DNA from: Yersinia rohdei ATCC 43380
GTDB lineage: Bacteria > Pseudomonadota > Gammaproteobacteria > Enterobacterales > Enterobacteriaceae
Length of the DNA stretch: 64,000 bases
NCBI RefSeq assembly: GCF_000173775.1
Contig: NZ_ACCD01000008.1
Location: forward strand, 62,001-126,000
Direction of reading: 5' to 3'
The position numbers and the translations under genes were made by a program. Shown one piece after another: positions 60,657 to 64,000 of the stretch. The notes below the pieces were generated by a model that saw only the letters and a program-made list of their open reading frames with translations, made no database searches and had not been told where the DNA came from. How positions within the stretch are numbered: the first letter of the stretch is position 1; each line of letters starts with the position of its first letter.

Positions 60657-62039
60657 ACCATTAAGTGCCGCCACTCGATAGGCTTCCGCCATCGTCGGGT
60701 AGTTGAAGGTAGTATTAACGAAATATTCGATAGTATTGCCTTCTCCTTTCTGTTCCATGATGGCCTGCCCGATATGGATAATTTCGGCCGCCCGTTCGCC
60801 AAAGCAATGAATTCCAAGTATTTCTTTGGTTTCCCGATGGAACAGGATTTTTAAACTGCCAGTATTCATCCCGACAATTTGCGCGCGGGCAAGGTGCTTA
60901 AATTGTGCCCGACCGACTTCATAAGGCACTTTCATGGCGGTCAGATCCTGTTCGGTTTTACCGACAGAGCTGATTTCCGGGATAGTGTAAATGCCAGTGG
61001 GAATATCTTCGATCAGGTGAACCTGTGCCTCGCCTTTGATCATGGCTTGTGCCGCAATTCGCCCTTGATCATAGGCCGCAGAGGCCAGGCTCGGGTAACC
61101 AATGACATCACCGACGGCATACACATGAGGCAGCGCGGTTTGATACATGCTGTTGACCTTCAACAAACCCCGGCTATCGGCTTCCAGCCCAATATTTTCC
61201 AATCCTAAACCACTGGTATTTCCGGTGCGGCCATTGGCATACAACAGGCAATCGGCTTTAACTTTTTTGCCCGATTTCAGATGCACAATAACCCCGTCGA
61301 CAGTGCCTTCAATCTGCTCAAATTCTTCGTTGTGGCGGATAACCACACCGTTATTCCAGAAGTGATAAGAGAGGGCGTCAGACATTTCCTGATCAAGGAA
61401 TGCTAGCAGACGGTCGCGGGTGTTGATCAAATCAACTTTGACACTTAACCCACGGAAAATTGAGGCATATTCGCAGCCAATAACCCCCGCGCCATAAATA
61501 ATGACGTGTTGTGGTTCATGGCTGAGTTGCAAAATGGTATCACTGTCGTAAATGCGTTCGTGATTAAAATCAACGTTTGCTGGGCGATAGGGGCGGGAGC
61601 CCGTCGCAATAACAATGTTATCGGCTTGCAATGTATCACTGGTGCCATCGGCATAACGGACACTGATAGTATGGGTATCAATGAAACTGGCATCACCGGA
61701 GAACATTTGGCAGTGATTGCGGTCATAAAAACCTTGGCGCATACGGGTTTGCTGATTAATAACGCGATCCGCATGGTTTAAGATATCAGCGAATGAAGAG
61801 CTGATGGTTCTGGCATTGTCGCTATATAGTGGATTTTGATTGAACTCGATAATACGGCTAACGGCGTGGCGCAGAGCTTTGGAAGGGATAGTGCCCCAAT
61901 GGGTACATCCACCGCCCACATTATTGTACCGCTCAATGACGGCGACGCGGGCACCTTGCTTGACCAACCCCATAGCGGCACCTTCACCGCCAGGCCCCGA
62001 GCCAATAACAATGGCATCAAAATGGAAGTGCTGTTGCAT
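60639..62039 (-). CDS. sthA: Soluble pyridine nucleotide transhydrogenase
   Basis: FAD enzyme that moves hydride from NADPH to NAD+. It belongs to the disulfide-reductase family but without the disulfide: the loop [13 protein letters not shown] has Cys45 with Thr at the second Cys position, typical of SthA. FAD site [17 protein letters not shown](P) site [26 protein letters not shown] near the C-terminus. 466 residues. The convergent overlap with oxyR means the two mRNAs would pair at their 3' ends. Confidence 0.97.
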   Translation of the reverse strand: MQQHFHFDAIVIGSGPGGEGAAMGLVKQGARVAVIERYNNVGGGCTHWGTIPSKALRHAVSRIIEFNQNPLYSDNARTISSSFADILNHADRVINQQTRMRQGFYDRNHCQMFSGDASFIDTHTISVRYADGTSDTLQADNIVIATGSRPYRPANVDFNHERIYDSDTILQLSHEPQHVIIYGAGVIGCEYASIFRGLSVKVDLINTRDRLLAFLDQEMSDALSYHFWNNGVVIRHNEEFEQIEGTVDGVIVHLKSGKKVKADCLLYANGRTGNTSGLGLENIGLEADSRGLLKVNSMYQTALPHVYAVGDVIGYPSLASAAYDQGRIAAQAMIKGEAQVHLIEDIPTGIYTIPEISSVGKTEQDLTAMKVPYEVGRAQFKHLARAQIVGMNTGSLKILFHRETKEILGIHCFGERAAEIIHIGQAIMEQKGEGNTIEYFVNTTFNYPTMAEAYRVAALNGLNRLF

Positions 62040-62256
62040 GTAGGAGAGACCTATTATTATACAAAATTACAACGATATATTAACATCATCCCAGTGATAA
62101 CCCAATAAACAATGGGTAAATCCCCCGGATGTGTGCTGTAACGCGGCAATTCCATATTGGAATGATACGTTTGTATAACGGTTGTTACTATAAAGTTTGG
62201 TATATTGTTGACTATATATCTTAGATTGAGAATGTGGATATCCCTTGGGTACGATT

Positions 62257-62889
62257 ATGGGCGTCAGAGCACAACAAAAAGAGCGGACTCGTCGTTCCCT
62301 TATCGAAGCGGCGTTCAGCCAACTGAGCGCTGAGCGGAGTTTTGCTAGCCTGAGTTTGCGGGAAGTCTCCCGTGAAGCAGGGATAGCACCGACTTCTTTT
62401 TACCGACATTTCCGTGATGTAGACGAACTTGGTCTGACCATGGTTGATGAAAGCGGCCTGATGTTGCGCCAACTTATGCGCCAGGCGCGTCAACGGATTG
62501 CCAAGGGCGGCAGTGTTATCCGTACCTCAGTATCAACATTTATGGAGTTCATCGGCAATAACCCTAATGCATTCCGCTTATTACTGCGGGAGCGCTCCGG
62601 GACTTCCGCCGCATTCCGAGCGGCCGTCGCGCGTGAAATTCAGCATTTTATTGCCGAGTTGGCAGATTACCTCGAGCTGGAAAATCACATGCCGCGCAGT
62701 TTCACCGAAGCTCAAGCAGAGGCTATGGTCACCATCGTCTTCAGTGCTGGGGCAGAAGCGCTGGATGTGGATATTGAACAGCGCCGACAGTTAGAAGAAC
62801 GTTTGGTCTTACAACTGCGGATGATCTCCAAGGGTGCTTATTATTGGTATCGTCGCGAGCAGGAAAAGCTTGCAGTGTCCCGCGCTTAA
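62257..62889 (+). CDS. fabR: TetR-family repressor FabR
   Basis: Represses fabA and fabB, setting unsaturated fatty acid levels. HTH in [21 protein letters not shown]; the C-terminal ligand domain is highly conserved ([25 protein letters not shown]). The start at 62257 ([13 protein letters not shown]) is preferred over 62245 and gives 210 residues. Divergent from sthA and followed 13 bases later by yijD, as in E. coli. Confidence 0.96.
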   Translation: MGVRAQQKERTRRSLIEAAFSQLSAERSFASLSLREVSREAGIAPTSFYRHFRDVDELGLTMVDESGLMLRQLMRQARQRIAKGGSVIRTSVSTFMEFIGNNPNAFRLLLRERSGTSAAFRAAVAREIQHFIAELADYLELENHMPRSFTEAQAEAMVTIVFSAGAEALDVDIEQRRQLEERLVLQLRMISKGAYYWYRREQEKLAVSRA

Positions 62890-62902
62890 TAAGGAAAGGA
62901 AA

Positions 62903-63346
62903 ATGATGGAACAATCTTGCTCTGAAAAACAACCTTGCTCTGAAAAACAGCCTCGCCGTGAAGCTGGCACCCTGCTGTTGGCATTGATTACAGGTTTGGC
63001 AATAAATGGCTCATTTAACGCGATGTTCAGCGCATTTGTGCCTTTTTCAGTCTTTCCGCTGCTGACATTGATCCTGGCGGTGTATTGCTTGCATCAGCGC
63101 TACCTTAATTTTGCTATGCCACAAGGCTTGCCGGTATTGGCTGGGGCGTGTTTCTTACTCGGTATTTTATTGTATAGCGCGATTGTTCGGGTTGAGCATC
63201 CGTTGATTGGCTCTAACTTTGTCCCTTCGATTCTCAGTGTGGCCTTGGTGTTCTGGATCTTATTTAAGCTGAAAGCACGCCAATCGGCCCAGAAAGAAAT
63301 TGATGCGGATACTGACACCGATGACGCGGATAACCCGCAGCTGTAA
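62903..63346 (+). CDS. yijD: YijD family inner-membrane protein (DUF1422)
   Basis: Uncharacterised membrane protein of the fabR-yijD operon. The start at 62903 follows AAGGAAAGG. 147 residues, longer than E. coli's 119 because of a tandem [12 protein letters not shown] repeat near the N-terminus and an acidic tail ([11 protein letters not shown]). It has four hydrophobic segments between about 22 and 125. An in-frame earlier start at 62834 is inside fabR and is not supported. Confidence 0.88.
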   Translation: MMEQSCSEKQPCSEKQPRREAGTLLLALITGLAINGSFNAMFSAFVPFSVFPLLTLILAVYCLHQRYLNFAMPQGLPVLAGACFLLGILLYSAIVRVEHPLIGSNFVPSILSVALVFWILFKLKARQSAQKEIDADTDTDDADNPQL

Positions 63347-63432
63347 TCGCTTGCCGGTGGCAATCTTGTCTGGCGATTTAATAGAAAGGGCAACATCGAG
63401 TTACCCTTCTTTATATTCCTGAATAGCTTTCG

Positions 63433-64000
63433 CTAGTCGCGTTTTTCCAGTAAGACCCCACACTCCATATGATGGGTGTAAGGGAATTGGTCAAACAGCG
63501 CTAACCGACTGATTTTATGTGTGTGTTGCAGTTGCTCAAGATTGGCGCACAGTGTCTCTGGATTACAGGAGATATAAAGGATGCGCGGGTAAGTTTGTAC
63601 CAATTTGACCGTTTCGTCATCCAGCCCACTACGAGGTGGATCGACAAAAATGGTTTCGCAGTTATAGCTACTTAAATCAATACCTTGCAGGCGTCTAAAC
63701 TCACGCACACCTTGCATTGCTTGAGTAAACTCCTCTGCGGACATCCGGATAATTTGCACATTATCAATATGGTTCGCTGCAATATTGTATTGCGCCGCCG
63801 CCACTGATGGCTTGGCAATTTCTGTTGCCAGCACGCGATTGAAATTCCGTGCCAGTGCCAGAGAGAAATTGCCGTTACCGCAGTACAGCTCCAGTAAATC
63901 ACCGCTAGCATCTTGGGTGACATCAATGGCCCATTCCAGCATATGAATATTCACCGCAGCATTAGGTTGGGTGAAACTATTCTCTACCTGACGATAAATC
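63433..64000 (-). CDS. trmA: tRNA (uracil-54-C5)-methyltransferase TrmA, partial (3' part)
   Basis: SAM-dependent enzyme that makes ribothymidine-54 in tRNA. The frame stays open to the window edge; about 189 codons are visible and the N-terminus lies beyond 64000. [13 protein letters not shown] and [15 protein letters not shown] (SAM site) and the C-terminal [11 protein letters not shown] with the catalytic Cys are present. Convergent with yijD; a weak hairpin (AAGGGCAAC/GTTACCCTT) lies between them. Confidence 0.95.
   Translation of the reverse strand, partial: IYRQVENSFTQPNAAVNIHMLEWAIDVTQDASGDLLELYCGNGNFSLALARNFNRVLATEIAKPSVAAAQYNIAANHIDNVQIIRMSAEEFTQAMQGVREFRRLQGIDLSSYNCETIFVDPPRSGLDDETVKLVQTYPRILYISCNPETLCANLEQLQHTHKISRLALFDQFPYTHHMECGVLLEKRD

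Noticed and set aside
60639-62039. Inactivated redox disulfide in SthA (Cys45 with Thr50)
   Set aside because: Loss of the second Cys is the normal state of soluble transhydrogenases, not a defect.

Overview
The window is a gamma-proteobacterial chromosome segment, most likely from the genus Yersinia and probably outside Y. pestis. Gene content and order follow the E. coli secB-gpsA-cysE / cpxAR-cpxP-fieF-pfkA-sbp-tpiA / fpr-emrD-glpXKF-zapB-rraA-menA-hslUV-ftsN-cytR-priA-rpmE-metJBLF / ppc-argECBH-oxyR-sthA-fabR-yijD-trmA backbone. Genus clues are a hasR-hasA-hasD-hasE-hasB haemophore locus with a Gln at position 32 of HasA, several roughly 127-bp ERIC-type elements, and a peroxiredoxin-glutaredoxin hybrid gene beside oxyR. 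The genus call is inference from gene content; no database was searched.

Layout. 1-4.4 kb: secB, gpsA, cysE, trmL, ada. 4.4-7.3 kb: envelope-stress system cpxA-cpxR, divergent cpxP, and a CpxQ-type 3'UTR small RNA; a GTAAA-N5-GTAAA box lies between cpxR and cpxP. 7.4-9.34 kb: a colinear wreck of a P2-like prophage (int C-terminus, a probable A tail, one intact cargo gene, Q, T and U fragments). 9.4-12.8 kb: fieF, pfkA, sbp. 13.0-13.8 kb: an orphan papain-fold, effector-like gene where E. coli has cdh. 13.8-18.3 kb: tpiA, yiiQ, yiiR, fpr, emrD. 18.4-22 kb: the glpFKX glycerol operon, followed by an 18-bp tandem-repeat tract. 22.7-31.6 kb: zapB, rraA, menA, hslVU, ftsN, cytR, priA. 31.9-32.6 kb: rpmE, then a small gene closely resembling the N-terminal secretion/targeting domain of Salmonella SPI-2 effectors (WEKI-x2-FF motif), where E. 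coli has yiiX. 32.7-38.2 kb: the methionine regulon metJ, metBL, metF with MetJ boxes. 38.5-42.8 kb: kgtP and ppc. 43.2-48.0 kb: arginine genes argE and divergent argCBH. 48.2-56.9 kb: a Fur-box-preceded haemophore system with two tandem hasA paralogues. 57.2-62.0 kb: a redox cluster (Lpd-like reductase, Prx-Grx hybrid, oxyR, sthA). 62.2-64.0 kb: fabR, yijD and the 3' part of trmA.

How the genes work together. The has locus is a self-contained haem scavenging unit: HasD and HasE form the inner part of a type I exporter for HasA, HasR takes up haem, and HasB is a dedicated TonB. The outer-membrane TolC/HasF is not here. The adjacent Prx-Grx, its probable reductase partner, OxyR and SthA form a peroxide/pyridine-nucleotide block. 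The biosynthetic parts show recognisable operators for MetJ, GlpR, Cra, CpxR, Fur and sigma-32.

Most interesting observations: (1) the stand-alone SspH/SseI/SifA-type N-terminal domain protein at 32.2-32.6 kb; (2) the putative Cys-His-Asp papain-fold/deamidase-like protein at 13.0-13.8 kb; (3) the second HasA, which lacks the residues aligned with the haem-contact positions; (4) the C-terminal CxxC tail on the Lpd-like reductase. No secretion apparatus is encoded in this window, so the effector interpretations depend on machinery elsewhere.
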